Positions 30,309 through 38,355 of a stretch of DNA of 64,000 nt are shown here, piece by piece. The position numbers and the translations under genes are program-made. Origin of the DNA: Kocuria coralli (GTDB lineage Bacteria; Actinomycetota; Actinomycetes; Actinomycetales; Micrococcaceae); contig NZ_ML708621.1 of assembly GCF_008831305.1 (NCBI RefSeq), positions 1 through 64,000 on the forward strand. Reading direction: 5' to 3'. Each line of letters starts with the position of its first letter. Positions within the stretch are counted from its first letter, which is position 1. The notes beneath the pieces were generated by a model. That model saw nothing but the letters and a program-made list of their open reading frames with translations, was not told the DNA's origin and did not search any database.

Positions 30309-30952
30309 CCGCTGGGGCCGTCTGGCCCGTGAGCTTGTCCTGGGGAGACCTGCTTCTGCGGCCCATGCGTCGCCAGGATCGTGCCGAGTGGGATTCGGTG
30401 CGATGGCACAACCGGGAATGGCTGGCTCCCTGGGAGGCGACTCATCCGGAACCGTCCGAGCAGCCCAAATCGTTCGGGCGGTTCATCCGCGATCAGAACA
30501 GGGATGCCAGGGCGGGCGGTGGCCTGCCCTGGCTGATCACCGAGCGCAATCCGGCCACGGGCCGCAGGGATCTGATCGGCCAGCTGACCGTCTCGTCGAT
30601 CACCCGCGGGGCGTTCCAGTCAGCGTCCATCGGGTACTGGGTGGACGGGCGGCAGGCCGGCCGCGGGATCGCCCCCATGGCCGTCGCGATGGCCACGGAC
30701 TACTGCTTCGGCCCGGCCGGCCTGCACCGGATCCAGATCAGCATCCGTCCGGAGAACGCCGCGTCCCTGCGCGTCGTCGAGAAACTCGGGTTCCGGGAGG
30801 AGGGGTACTCGCGGGATTACCTGCACATCGCCGGGGCCTGGGCCGATCACCGCTGCTTCGCGCTGACGGCGCCCGAGGTGCCGCAAGGCCTGGTGCGGCC
30901 GTTCACCGGCACGGCCACCTCCGTCAGCTGGAGCGGGGGAAGGCTCGTCTGA
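30305..30952 (+). CDS. GNAT acetyltransferase, RimJ/RimL type
   Basis: The 215-residue N-acetyltransferase resembles RimJ, which acetylates ribosomal or other protein N-termini. GQLTVSSITRG, the acetyl-CoA loop DGRQAGRGIAPMAVAMATDY (residues 115-134) and LRVVEKLGFREEGYSRDYLHI are typical. The start is the GTG overlapping the galU stop. In mycobacteria moeA1 separates galU and rimJ; it is absent here. Substrate unproven. Confidence 0.88.
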
Positions 30953-31166
30953 GGACGTTGCCGGGACCGATTCGGTGCAGACACGCCTGAGCCCGCGCAT
31001 TACACGTGTGTTCTTCTCGGATATCGTGGACCACGCTGGGGTGGTTTCCGAGTACGGCACATGTGGTTCGACGATCTGTTCCACTTCCCACCCACGCCGA
31101 GATCTCGTACATGACCAGCACGGGTAGACCTGAGCCCGTGTCTGATGACCTCCAAGGAGTCAGGAT

Positions 31167-31991
31167 ATGGCCATCAGAGTGACCTCGAAGGTGCCCGGTG
31201 CCCTCGAGGGCCTGAACATCAAGTGGGATCGCACCATAGTCTTCCTGCTCGGCTGCGCCGCCCTCCTCCTGGCCCTCGTGACGGGGATCCTGGCGCCGCT
31301 GACCGCGGCGGTGACCTGGCCGTGGCCCGTCTTCCTGCTGCTGCTCGGTGCCGGCTCCATCGCAGCGCTGCGCTACCTGGCGGTGCAGGATCGTCATGAG
31401 CGCAGTGGGGCAGCAGCCGGTGACGGCGCGCTCGATGCAGCGGCGGAACCCGCGGAGTCCGGCGAGACCGCGTCCGTGTTCGACAACGAGGAGCACGTGG
31501 AGCAGGAATCGCTCCGCCGCGAGCAGCAGGAGCTCGCAGACCTGGATCTGCCGGAGGACTACGTGTTCCTGGACGATCTTATGTTCGCCGAGGACTCGGA
31601 GGACGCCGAATACCAGGTGCCCCGTGGTGCCCAGGCTCCGGCCGAGCTGCCCGAGCACCTCAGCGCGGAAGAGCTGGAATCCACCAGGGAGCCTGTCGCG
31701 GTGGCCCGCGACGTCCCCACCCACGAGGAGTTGGTAGCGGCGGCCAGGAAGGTCGCCGTGAAATCCGCGCAGGCCTCGGGCACGACCTGGGAGCCCGTTC
31801 CCGTGCCCAAGCCCACCTACGCCCGTACCGCCGTCGCGCACCGTGAGCAGCCCCAGGCCCTGGTGGTGCCCAAGGTCCCGGCACCCGCCCGTGATCAGAG
31901 CCTCAAGGACGCCGCCAAGGCTCCCGAACCCCAGACCGCCAAGGCCGCAGGCATCGACCTGGACGACGTGCTGAACCGTCGCCGCGCCTGA
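31167..31991 (+). CDS. Two-helix membrane protein at the GLPR position
   Basis: The 274-residue product has two predicted membrane helices (about residues 25-47 and 51-70). A long cytosolic region follows, acidic at first and then rich in Pro/Ala/Val, ending in GIDLDDVLNRRRA. A good AAGGAG site precedes the ATG. The M. tuberculosis gene in this position (Rv0996, after galU-moeA1-rimJ) belongs to the family of the corynebacterial GLPR receptor, which recruits the gephyrin-like Glp to the divisome. Membrane topology and synteny fit, but primary sequence alone does not prove orthology. Confidence 0.6.
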   Translation: MAIRVTSKVPGALEGLNIKWDRTIVFLLGCAALLLALVTGILAPLTAAVTWPWPVFLLLLGAGSIAALRYLAVQDRHERSGAAAGDGALDAAAEPAESGETASVFDNEEHVEQESLRREQQELADLDLPEDYVFLDDLMFAEDSEDAEYQVPRGAQAPAELPEHLSAEELESTREPVAVARDVPTHEELVAAARKVAVKSAQASGTTWEPVPVPKPTYARTAVAHREQPQALVVPKVPAPARDQSLKDAAKAPEPQTAKAAGIDLDDVLNRRRA

Positions 31992-32011
31992 GCCCGACCT
32001 TAAGGAAATTC

Positions 32012-33877
32012 ATGGCACCGAACGTCCAGCGGGAGATCGAGCGCAAGTACGAGGTGCCTCCCGGCGCTGAGCCGGATTGGAGCGCGCTGCCCACGCTGAC
32101 GACGGAGCCGGAGGTGGACAGCCGCGCACTGGAGGCGGTCTACTACGACACCGGCTCGGACCGCCTGGCGGGGTTCGGGATCGCGCTGCGCCGTCGCAGG
32201 GGAGGCCCCGACGCCGGCTGGCACCTCAAGTACCGGGACGAGCTCGGGAAGCACGAGTTGCACGTGCCGCTGCTCAAGACCTCCGACCGCCTGCCTGCGC
32301 AGATGAAGCAGTACGTCGCCGGGCTTCTGGCCGGACAGGAACTGGCCCCGTTGGCCACCGTGCGCACCGACCGGCGGGTGCTCAACGTGATGCATCCGGA
32401 CCTCGGTCATGTGGCCGAGATCTGCATCGACGACGTCACCACCGTCGCGGAGCGCACCGGGGTCCGGCGATCCTGGGCCGAGTACGAAGTGGAGCTGGTC
32501 AACGACTCGGGCGCAGACGGGGCGCGGGTCTTCGAGGAGCTGGAACAGGTGCTGCTGGCGGGCGGCCTGACGCCGTCGGAGTCCGCGGCCAAGATCGCCC
32601 GCGCCCTGGGTGCCGACGACGACGCCCCCGCGGTCACCGTCGTAGAGCCGGACGGAACGGTCCGGGAAGCCGCCTCTCCCGATGAGCCCGTGGCCGAGCC
32701 GGGCGCCGAGGGCGAGCAGCCCGGCGAGAAGAAATCCGGCAAGAAAACGGGCAAGAAAACGAGCAAGAAGTCCGGCAAGAAGTCTGCGAAGCAGAAGGCG
32801 TCCGGGAAGAAGCACAAGAAGAAGTCCGCCAAGAAGTCCGGTGAGAAGTCAAGCGAGGAACCCGCTGAGGAATCCGCTGGGAAGGCCTCTGCGAAGACCC
32901 TGGCGAAGGACCCCGAGAAGGCTCCGGACAGGGGGAGCGAGGACGAGGCGGTCCCGCATCCGGCGGAGCAGAGCACCGAGGACCGGATCCGGAGCCTCAT
33001 CAGCGCCTCGGCCGACGCCTTGGCTTACGCGGACTTCCGGCTGCGCATCGGGGATCCCGAAGGCGTGCACGAGGTGCGCGTGTCGGCCAGGCGCCTGATC
33101 GCCTTGATCCAGGGAGTCGGCCAAGAGGTCGCGGGGACGGATCACCTCGAGCTCTCGGAGCGGCTCTGGGCACTCAGCGGGCAGCTGTCCGCGGCCCGTG
33201 ACGCGGAGGTGGTGGCCGAGCTGCTGCCGCTGCGCGCCGCCGTCGTCGGTGAGCAGGTCAGCAACGCGGGGCTCGGACAGCTCCGGACCCTGGCGCAGGG
33301 CAACCGCGAGTCCACCCGGTCGGCCGCGGTGCGCTACCTCAACGGCAAGGCGCACCTGCAGTTGCTGGCCGATCTGAACTCGTGGAAGGACGAGCTCAGG
33401 CTCGCGGATGCGGCTCGCGCGCTGTCCGGCAAGAAGGTGGCCACCCGGGCCGTCAAACGCTGGCACGAGACCCTGTCGGATGCCGATGCGCAGCTCGGCG
33501 TCGAGGACACCGCCACTATCGCCGACACCACCCCGTTGCGGGTCCTGGACAGCGTCCATCTGCACCGCAAGGCCCTGCGGAACCTGCGCTACGGCATGGA
33601 AGGCCTTGCCGGGGTCCCCGGCCTGGAACCCAAGAAGTCGTGGCGTCACCTCCTGGACGGCACCGAGGAGATCCAGGGGGAGCTGAGCGACATCATGGAC
33701 TCGGCCGTCATGGACGCCTGGTTCGCCTCGGCGGCCCGCTCCCTGATCCGTACGGGAGGGGACCGTTACGTGGTCGGGCTGCTGCACGGACACGAGCGGG
33801 CACGGATCCAGGACTACGAACGGCGTGCCCCGGAGGTCATCGACAGGCTACTGTCGGAAGTGACACCCGACGTCTGA
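32012..33877 (+). CDS. CYTH-CHAD domain protein with Lys-rich linker
   Basis: The 621-residue protein combines a CYTH domain (residues 1-195; EIERKYEVP at the start is the ExExK tunnel motif) with a CHAD helical domain (about 325-615; HEVRVSARRLIALIQ carries the conserved His/Arg). CYTH enzymes act on triphosphates and CHAD domains bind inorganic polyphosphate. Residues about 234-300 form a run of KKSGKK-type repeats, then Glu-rich sequence; such basic tails can themselves bind polyphosphate. The AAGGA site is 7 nt upstream. Probably a polyphosphate-associated protein; activity unknown. Confidence 0.88.
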   Translation: MAPNVQREIERKYEVPPGAEPDWSALPTLTTEPEVDSRALEAVYYDTGSDRLAGFGIALRRRRGGPDAGWHLKYRDELGKHELHVPLLKTSDRLPAQMKQYVAGLLAGQELAPLATVRTDRRVLNVMHPDLGHVAEICIDDVTTVAERTGVRRSWAEYEVELVNDSGADGARVFEELEQVLLAGGLTPSESAAKIARALGADDDAPAVTVVEPDGTVREAASPDEPVAEPGAEGEQPGEKKSGKKTGKKTSKKSGKKSAKQKASGKKHKKKSAKKSGEKSSEEPAEESAGKASAKTLAKDPEKAPDRGSEDEAVPHPAEQSTEDRIRSLISASADALAYADFRLRIGDPEGVHEVRVSARRLIALIQGVGQEVAGTDHLELSERLWALSGQLSAARDAEVVAELLPLRAAVVGEQVSNAGLGQLRTLAQGNRESTRSAAVRYLNGKAHLQLLADLNSWKDELRLADAARALSGKKVATRAVKRWHETLSDADAQLGVEDTATIADTTPLRVLDSVHLHRKALRNLRYGMEGLAGVPGLEPKKSWRHLLDGTEEIQGELSDIMDSAVMDAWFASAARSLIRTGGDRYVVGLLHGHERARIQDYERRAPEVIDRLLSEVTPDV

Positions 33878-33892
33878 TCGAGGGAGCCCGTC

Positions 33893-35341
33893 ATGGCCCT
33901 GTTCGAGTCCGCCGAGCGCGTGGAGTACCCCGCAGAACAGGTCTACGCGTGGCACCGCCGCCCGGGAGCGCTGACCCGCCTGAGTCCTGAGTGGGCGCAG
34001 ACGGTGATCGAGGAGTCCTATCCTCCGCTGGCACCGGGCACCCGGGCCCGGCTGCGCACCTCTGTGCCGGGGACTGCCGGAACGGTGAGGGTGCCGTTCG
34101 TGTCCCAGCACGCGGACGGTCCCGTCCCCAGATCCTTCGTCGACCGCATGGTCAAGGGCCCCCTGGCCTCCTGGACGCACACGCATACGTTCGCCGATCC
34201 CACCTCCGGTACCGGATCGGAGCGGGAGGCGGGCGAGTCCTGCATCGTCCACGACCGGATCGAGTACGAGGTGCTCCCGCAGCGGCTGCGTGGGGCCGGC
34301 CGGTTCACGGACGCCTTCACCGCCAAGGCCATGGAGTCCATGCTCCGGAAGACCTTCGCGGACCGGACCGCCAGGCTGAAGGCGGACCTGGAGTTCCAGG
34401 AGAGCCTGGGAGCCGTGGCCCACGGCCGAAGGCTGAACATCCTGATCGGAGGTGCCTCCGGCCTGGTCGGCGCCCAGGTGGCCGCCCTGCTGTCCACGGC
34501 GGGCCATGAGGTCCGCACCCTGGTCCGCGGAGACCGACGTCGCGAGGATCAGGTGGAATGGGACCCGGGGCGGTCACGGCTGGACCCGGGGGAAGTGGCC
34601 TGGGCCGACGTCGTGATCCATCTGGGCGGCGCCTCCATCGCCACGCGTTTCACGGCCGCCAACAAGCGGCGGATCCTCGAGTCCCGTATCGACAGCACCC
34701 GGCTGATCGCGGACACCTGCGCCTCCCTGATGCCGGAGGACCGACCCGAGGCCTTCGTCTGCGCCTCCGCCATCGGCGCCTACGGAAAGGACCGGGGGGA
34801 CCAGGTGCTCACGGAGGACGCCGCTACCGGGGAGGGCTTCCTGGCCGAGGTCTGCCGGGGGTGGGAATCCGAGGCCGCGCGGGTGGAGGACCTGGGCATG
34901 CGGCGGGTCTCGGTGCGGACCGGGATCGTGCTCACCAGCCTGGGCGGAGTGCTCAAGCTCCAGCTGCCCCTCTACCTGGTGGGCGCCGGCGGGCCGCTGG
35001 GCAACGGCCGGCAGTGGTTCTCCTGGATCTCCCTGGACGATATCGCGAGCATCTACGCGTGGGCCGTGATGGACGCCTCGGTGCGCGGACCGGTCAACGC
35101 GGTGGCCCCGGAGCCCGTGCGCCAGAAGGAGTTCGCGAAGACCCTGGGGCGGGCCCTGCGTCGGCCGGCCGTGGTGCCCGTGCCCAAGGCCGGTCCCGCG
35201 GTACTGCTCGGCTCGGAGGGGGCCGAGGAGCTGGCCCTGGCGAACCAGCGCGTGGCGCCGGAGCGGCTCGTGACCGCCGGGTACCCCTTCCGTCATCCTC
35301 ACCTCGACGAGGCCCTCGCCTTCACCCTGCCGTCCCGATAG
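33893..35341 (+). CDS. SRPBCC domain fused to TIGR01777-family epimerase
   Basis: A 482-residue fusion. Residues 1-165 form an SRPBCC (START-like) lipid/ligand-binding domain (FESAERVEYPAEQVYAWHRR). The second part is a short-chain dehydrogenase/reductase-type epimerase with the NAD(P) loop LIGGASGLVGAQVAALL at residue 183. It also has GASIATRFTAANKRRILESR, CASAIGAYGK and a C-terminal DUF1731-like end. Substrate unknown. Same strand as the CYTH-CHAD gene, 15 nt away, probably one transcript. Confidence 0.85.
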   Translation: MALFESAERVEYPAEQVYAWHRRPGALTRLSPEWAQTVIEESYPPLAPGTRARLRTSVPGTAGTVRVPFVSQHADGPVPRSFVDRMVKGPLASWTHTHTFADPTSGTGSEREAGESCIVHDRIEYEVLPQRLRGAGRFTDAFTAKAMESMLRKTFADRTARLKADLEFQESLGAVAHGRRLNILIGGASGLVGAQVAALLSTAGHEVRTLVRGDRRREDQVEWDPGRSRLDPGEVAWADVVIHLGGASIATRFTAANKRRILESRIDSTRLIADTCASLMPEDRPEAFVCASAIGAYGKDRGDQVLTEDAATGEGFLAEVCRGWESEAARVEDLGMRRVSVRTGIVLTSLGGVLKLQLPLYLVGAGGPLGNGRQWFSWISLDDIASIYAWAVMDASVRGPVNAVAPEPVRQKEFAKTLGRALRRPAVVPVPKAGPAVLLGSEGAEELALANQRVAPERLVTAGYPFRHPHLDEALAFTLPSR

Positions 35342-35419
35342 GCGGCGAGCCGGGCGCGGATGATCGCAGCCCTCTGGCAACCCGGGCGGGAGGCCTGTGG
35401 TTCCCGTGACCCGTGCCGC

Positions 35420-35425
35420 TAGTGT
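35420..35425 (+). promoter_or_regulatory. -10 element of RpiB-like gene
   Basis: TAGTGT, a 6-nt spacer (GAGGTC), then ATG 35432; a leaderless arrangement. Confidence 0.5.
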
Positions 35426-35431
35426 GAGGTC

Positions 35432-35902
35432 ATGAAAATCGCTATGGCCAATGACCACGCCGGATTCGCCCTGAAGACCGAGATCGCCGGATGGCTGAGA
35501 GAGCACGGGCACGAGGTGCTCGACATCGGCACCTTCGACGAGCAGGCCTGTGACCTGCCGGACTTCGTCTACCCCGCCGCGCTGGCCGTGGCCCGCGGGG
35601 AAGCCGACCGCGGGATCTTCGTGGACGGCGTCGGCTACGGCAGCGCGATGATCGCGAACAAGCTCCCCGGAGTCTTCGCCGCGGTGGCCCAGGACCCGTT
35701 CTGCGCCGGTCTGGCCCGGTCCCACTCGGACTCCAACGTGCTGTGCATCGGGGGCAAGATCATCGGCTCCGCACTGGCCCTCGAGGTGGTCAAGACCTGG
35801 ATGAGCACGGAGTACCTGGGCACCACGGAGGAGAAATACGCTCGCCGGGTGGGCAAGGTGGCGGAGATCGACGCCCGCCACATCCCGCGGCTGGAGGAAT
35901 GA
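35432..35902 (+). CDS. RpiB/LacAB-family sugar-phosphate isomerase, divergent active site
   Basis: The 156-residue protein opens MKIAMANDHAGFALKTEI with the conserved DHAG loop. Ribose-5-phosphate isomerase B normally has CGTGIGxxIxANK; here the segment is VDGVGYGSAMIANKLPG, so the usual cysteine is aspartate and the glycine loop is altered. SHSDSNVLCIGGKIIG corresponds to the HNDANVL segment. It may act on another aldose/ketose phosphate (tetrose or hexose), as several RpiB paralogues do. Substrate cannot be assigned. Confidence 0.8.
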   Translation: MKIAMANDHAGFALKTEIAGWLREHGHEVLDIGTFDEQACDLPDFVYPAALAVARGEADRGIFVDGVGYGSAMIANKLPGVFAAVAQDPFCAGLARSHSDSNVLCIGGKIIGSALALEVVKTWMSTEYLGTTEEKYARRVGKVAEIDARHIPRLEE

Positions 35903-35935
35903 TCCCGGCCGGTCGGCGCGACGGGATCAAGATCT

Positions 35936-35985
35936 GACCGTATACCCTCAGGGGGTACACATATACCCCCTGAGGGTATACGGTC
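35936..35985. promoter_or_regulatory. CsoR-like double operator of copB
   Basis: Perfect 22-bp inverted repeat (35936-35957 and 35964-35985) with a 6-nt loop. Each arm contains a CsoR-type core (TATACCCTCAGGGGGTA on the left and TACCCCCTGAGGGTATA on the right). It ends 5 nt before the copB start, so it overlaps the promoter. Repression relieved by copper is expected. Confidence 0.75.
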
Positions 35986-35990
35986 GATGT

Positions 35991-38195
35991 ATGAGTCAGG
36001 ACGAGGAACAGTACGAAGGCTCGCGAGGGCGGTCCGCGCACGGCCAGCACTCGGAGCTCATGGAGCACGAGCACCCGGGCGTCCCCAGCGCCGGCCCCGG
36101 CGACTCCAGCGGTCAGAGTGGTCGCGATGGTCACGGCGGCACCGATCACTCGGAGCATGCCGGGCATGCTGCCCATGACCACGGTGAACATGCAGGGCAT
36201 TCCGGTCATGCGGGGCACGCGGGCCATGTGGCGCAGTTCAGGCGGCTTTTCTGGATCATGCTGGCCATAGCCGTCCCCGTGGTGGCCTTCAACGAGATGT
36301 TCGCCCACCTGATCGGCTACGGCGTACCCGGTGGTTCGTGGACCCGGTGGATCTCGCCGGTACTGGGCACGGTGATGTACCTCTGGGGAGGGAGGCCGTT
36401 CCTCACCGGGGGCTGGGGGGAGATCCGTTCCCGTAAACCCGGGATGATGCTGCTGATCGCCCTGGCGATCACGGTCGCCTTCGTCGCCTCCTGGGGCGCC
36501 ACGATCGGCCTGCTGGATCACGAGCTGGACTTCTGGTGGGAGCTGGCTCTGCTGGTGGTGATCATGCTGCTGGGCCACTGGATCGAGATGCGCTCCCTCG
36601 CCCAGACCAGTTCGGCCCTCGACTCCCTGGCCGCGCTGCTGCCGGACGAGGCCGAGAAGCTCGACGGCGACGAGATCGTGACCGTCTCGCCCGAGGACCT
36701 CGTGGTCGGCGACCTCGTGGTCGTGCGCCCGGGTGCCTCGGTGCCCACCGACGGTGACATCGTGGACGGTGCCGCGGACATGGACGAGTCCATGGTGACG
36801 GGCGAGTCCAAGACCGTGCACCGGTCGGCCGGGGACGCTGTGGTGGCCGGCACCGTCGCCACCGACTCCGGCCTGCGGATCCGGGTGACCGCCACGGGTG
36901 AGGACACCGCCCTGGCCGGGATCCGGAAGCTCGTGGCCGATGCCCAGGGCTCGTCCTCCCGGGCGCAGCGGATCGCCGACACCGCGGCTGCCTGGCTGTT
37001 CTGGTACGCGCTCGGAGCCGCGCTGATCACGGCGCTGGTATGGACGCTGTTCGGGCTGCCGGAGAGCGCGGTCGTGCGGACCATCACCGTGCTGGTGATC
37101 GCCTGCCCGCACGCCCTGGGACTGGCCATTCCGCTGGTGGTCTCCATCGCCACGGAGCGCGCCGCCCGTGGGGGCGTCCTGGTCAAGGACCGGCTCGCGC
37201 TGGAGTCCATGCGCACCGTCGACAGCGTGCTGTTCGACAAGACGGGGACCCTGACCAAGGGCGAGCCGGCCGTGATCGGCGTCGAGCCCGTTGAGCCAGA
37301 CGATGAGGGCCGGGTCCTCGCGCTGGCCGCCGCCGCCGAATCCGACAGCGAGCACCCGCTGGCTCGAGCGATCGTCGCGGCCGCCCGGAGCCGGGAGCTC
37401 AGCGTGCCGGTCTCGAGCGACTTCTCCTCCTCGCCCGCGGTAGGGGTGAAGGCCACCGTCGACGGCGGGCTCGTCGAGGTCGGCGGGCCGCATCTGCTCA
37501 GCCGGCGGCAGACCGAGGAGCTCACCGTCGGCGACCGGGACGCTGATGACGGGGTGACCGTCCTGTACGTCGTCGTCGACGGCGGGGTCATAGGCGCCCT
37601 GCGCCTGGCCGACGAGATCCGGCCGGAGTCGAAGGAGACCGTGGACGCCCTGCATGCCGCGGGCGTGCAGGTGGTCATGATCACCGGAGACGCGCAGGAG
37701 GTCGCCGATGCGGTGGCGGAGCAGCTGCGCATCGATCGTGTCTTCGCCGGGGTGCGCCCGGAGGACAAGGCCGCCAAGGTCGCGCAGCTCCAGGCGGACG
37801 GCCGCAAGGTGGCCATGGTGGGCGACGGCGTCAACGACGCACCCGCTCTGGCCAGGGCCGACGTGGGGATCGCGATCGGCGCGGGGACCGACGTCGCCAT
37901 CGGGTCCGCCGGCGTGATCCTGGCTTCCTCGGACCCCCGGTCCGTGCTGTCGGTCATCGAGCTCTCGCGGGCGACCTACCGCAAGATGAAGCAGAACCTC
38001 TGGTGGGCCGCCGGCTACAACCTGGCGGCGGTGCCCCTGGCCGCCGGTGTTCTGGCGCCGATCGGGTTCGTTCTCCCCATGAGCGTCGGCGCGATCCTGA
38101 TGTCCGCCTCGACCGTGGTGGTCGCCCTCAACGCCCAGCTGCTGCGCCGCCTGGACCTCTCCCCGGAGGCCAGCGCGAGGGCATACAGGCAGTGA
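35991..38195 (+). CDS. copB: Copper-exporting P-type ATPase, CopB (P1B-3) type
   Basis: 734 residues. The N-terminal 80 residues are a histidine-rich tail (repeats of GHAGH, SEH and DHGEH) instead of CxxC metal-binding domains. About eight membrane helices follow, with the metal-site motif CPH at 372-374, which defines the CopB subgroup (Cu and Ag). The catalytic loop DKTGT starts at D416, and HP and GDGVND (about 611) complete the ATP domain. The 50-nt palindrome directly upstream suggests CsoR control. No csoR or copZ gene is next to it in the window. Confidence 0.93.
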   Translation: MSQDEEQYEGSRGRSAHGQHSELMEHEHPGVPSAGPGDSSGQSGRDGHGGTDHSEHAGHAAHDHGEHAGHSGHAGHAGHVAQFRRLFWIMLAIAVPVVAFNEMFAHLIGYGVPGGSWTRWISPVLGTVMYLWGGRPFLTGGWGEIRSRKPGMMLLIALAITVAFVASWGATIGLLDHELDFWWELALLVVIMLLGHWIEMRSLAQTSSALDSLAALLPDEAEKLDGDEIVTVSPEDLVVGDLVVVRPGASVPTDGDIVDGAADMDESMVTGESKTVHRSAGDAVVAGTVATDSGLRIRVTATGEDTALAGIRKLVADAQGSSSRAQRIADTAAAWLFWYALGAALITALVWTLFGLPESAVVRTITVLVIACPHALGLAIPLVVSIATERAARGGVLVKDRLALESMRTVDSVLFDKTGTLTKGEPAVIGVEPVEPDDEGRVLALAAAAESDSEHPLARAIVAAARSRELSVPVSSDFSSSPAVGVKATVDGGLVEVGGPHLLSRRQTEELTVGDRDADDGVTVLYVVVDGGVIGALRLADEIRPESKETVDALHAAGVQVVMITGDAQEVADAVAEQLRIDRVFAGVRPEDKAAKVAQLQADGRKVAMVGDGVNDAPALARADVGIAIGAGTDVAIGSAGVILASSDPRSVLSVIELSRATYRKMKQNLWWAAGYNLAAVPLAAGVLAPIGFVLPMSVGAILMSASTVVVALNAQLLRRLDLSPEASARAYRQ

Positions 38196-38206
38196 AGGCG
38201 TTCCGG

Positions 38207-38253
38207 ACACGGAAAAGTGCATATCCGAGGGCGCTGCATGCACTTATCCGTGT
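38207..38253 (+). terminator. Hairpin downstream of copB
   Basis: 16-bp stem (38207-38222 with 38238-38253) with one A-A mismatch and a 15-nt loop, followed by TGAAAATG. Confidence 0.55.
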
Positions 38254-38271
38254 TGAAAATGCCTGGGCATG

Positions 38272-38317
38272 ACGAAGCCCCGGCAGGGAGGACGTGTCCT
38301 GCCCGCCGGGGCTTCGT
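38272..38317. terminator. Terminator between copB and the urate permease
   Basis: 12-bp perfect outer stem (38272-38283 with 38306-38317) plus inner pairing AGG/CCT. It lies between convergent genes and probably serves the permease transcript. Confidence 0.6.
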
Positions 38318-38355
38318 GGTCGGTCAGCCGGGAAGGCTGAGGGTCGCCTTCGGCC

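Noticed and set aside
30953-31166. Riboswitch or tRNA in the 214-nt gap before the GLPR-like gene.
   Set aside because: No cloverleaf or known conserved core; only the ribosome site of the downstream gene is clear.
36150-36240. Repeat-rich stretch at the start of copB, considered as a possible CRISPR or tandem repeat.
   Set aside because: It encodes the His-rich metal-binding tail; units are irregular and lack spacers.
35790-38243. Minus-strand frame of over 800 codons covering copB.
   Set aside because: Shadow of copB; the forward frame has all P-type ATPase motifs.
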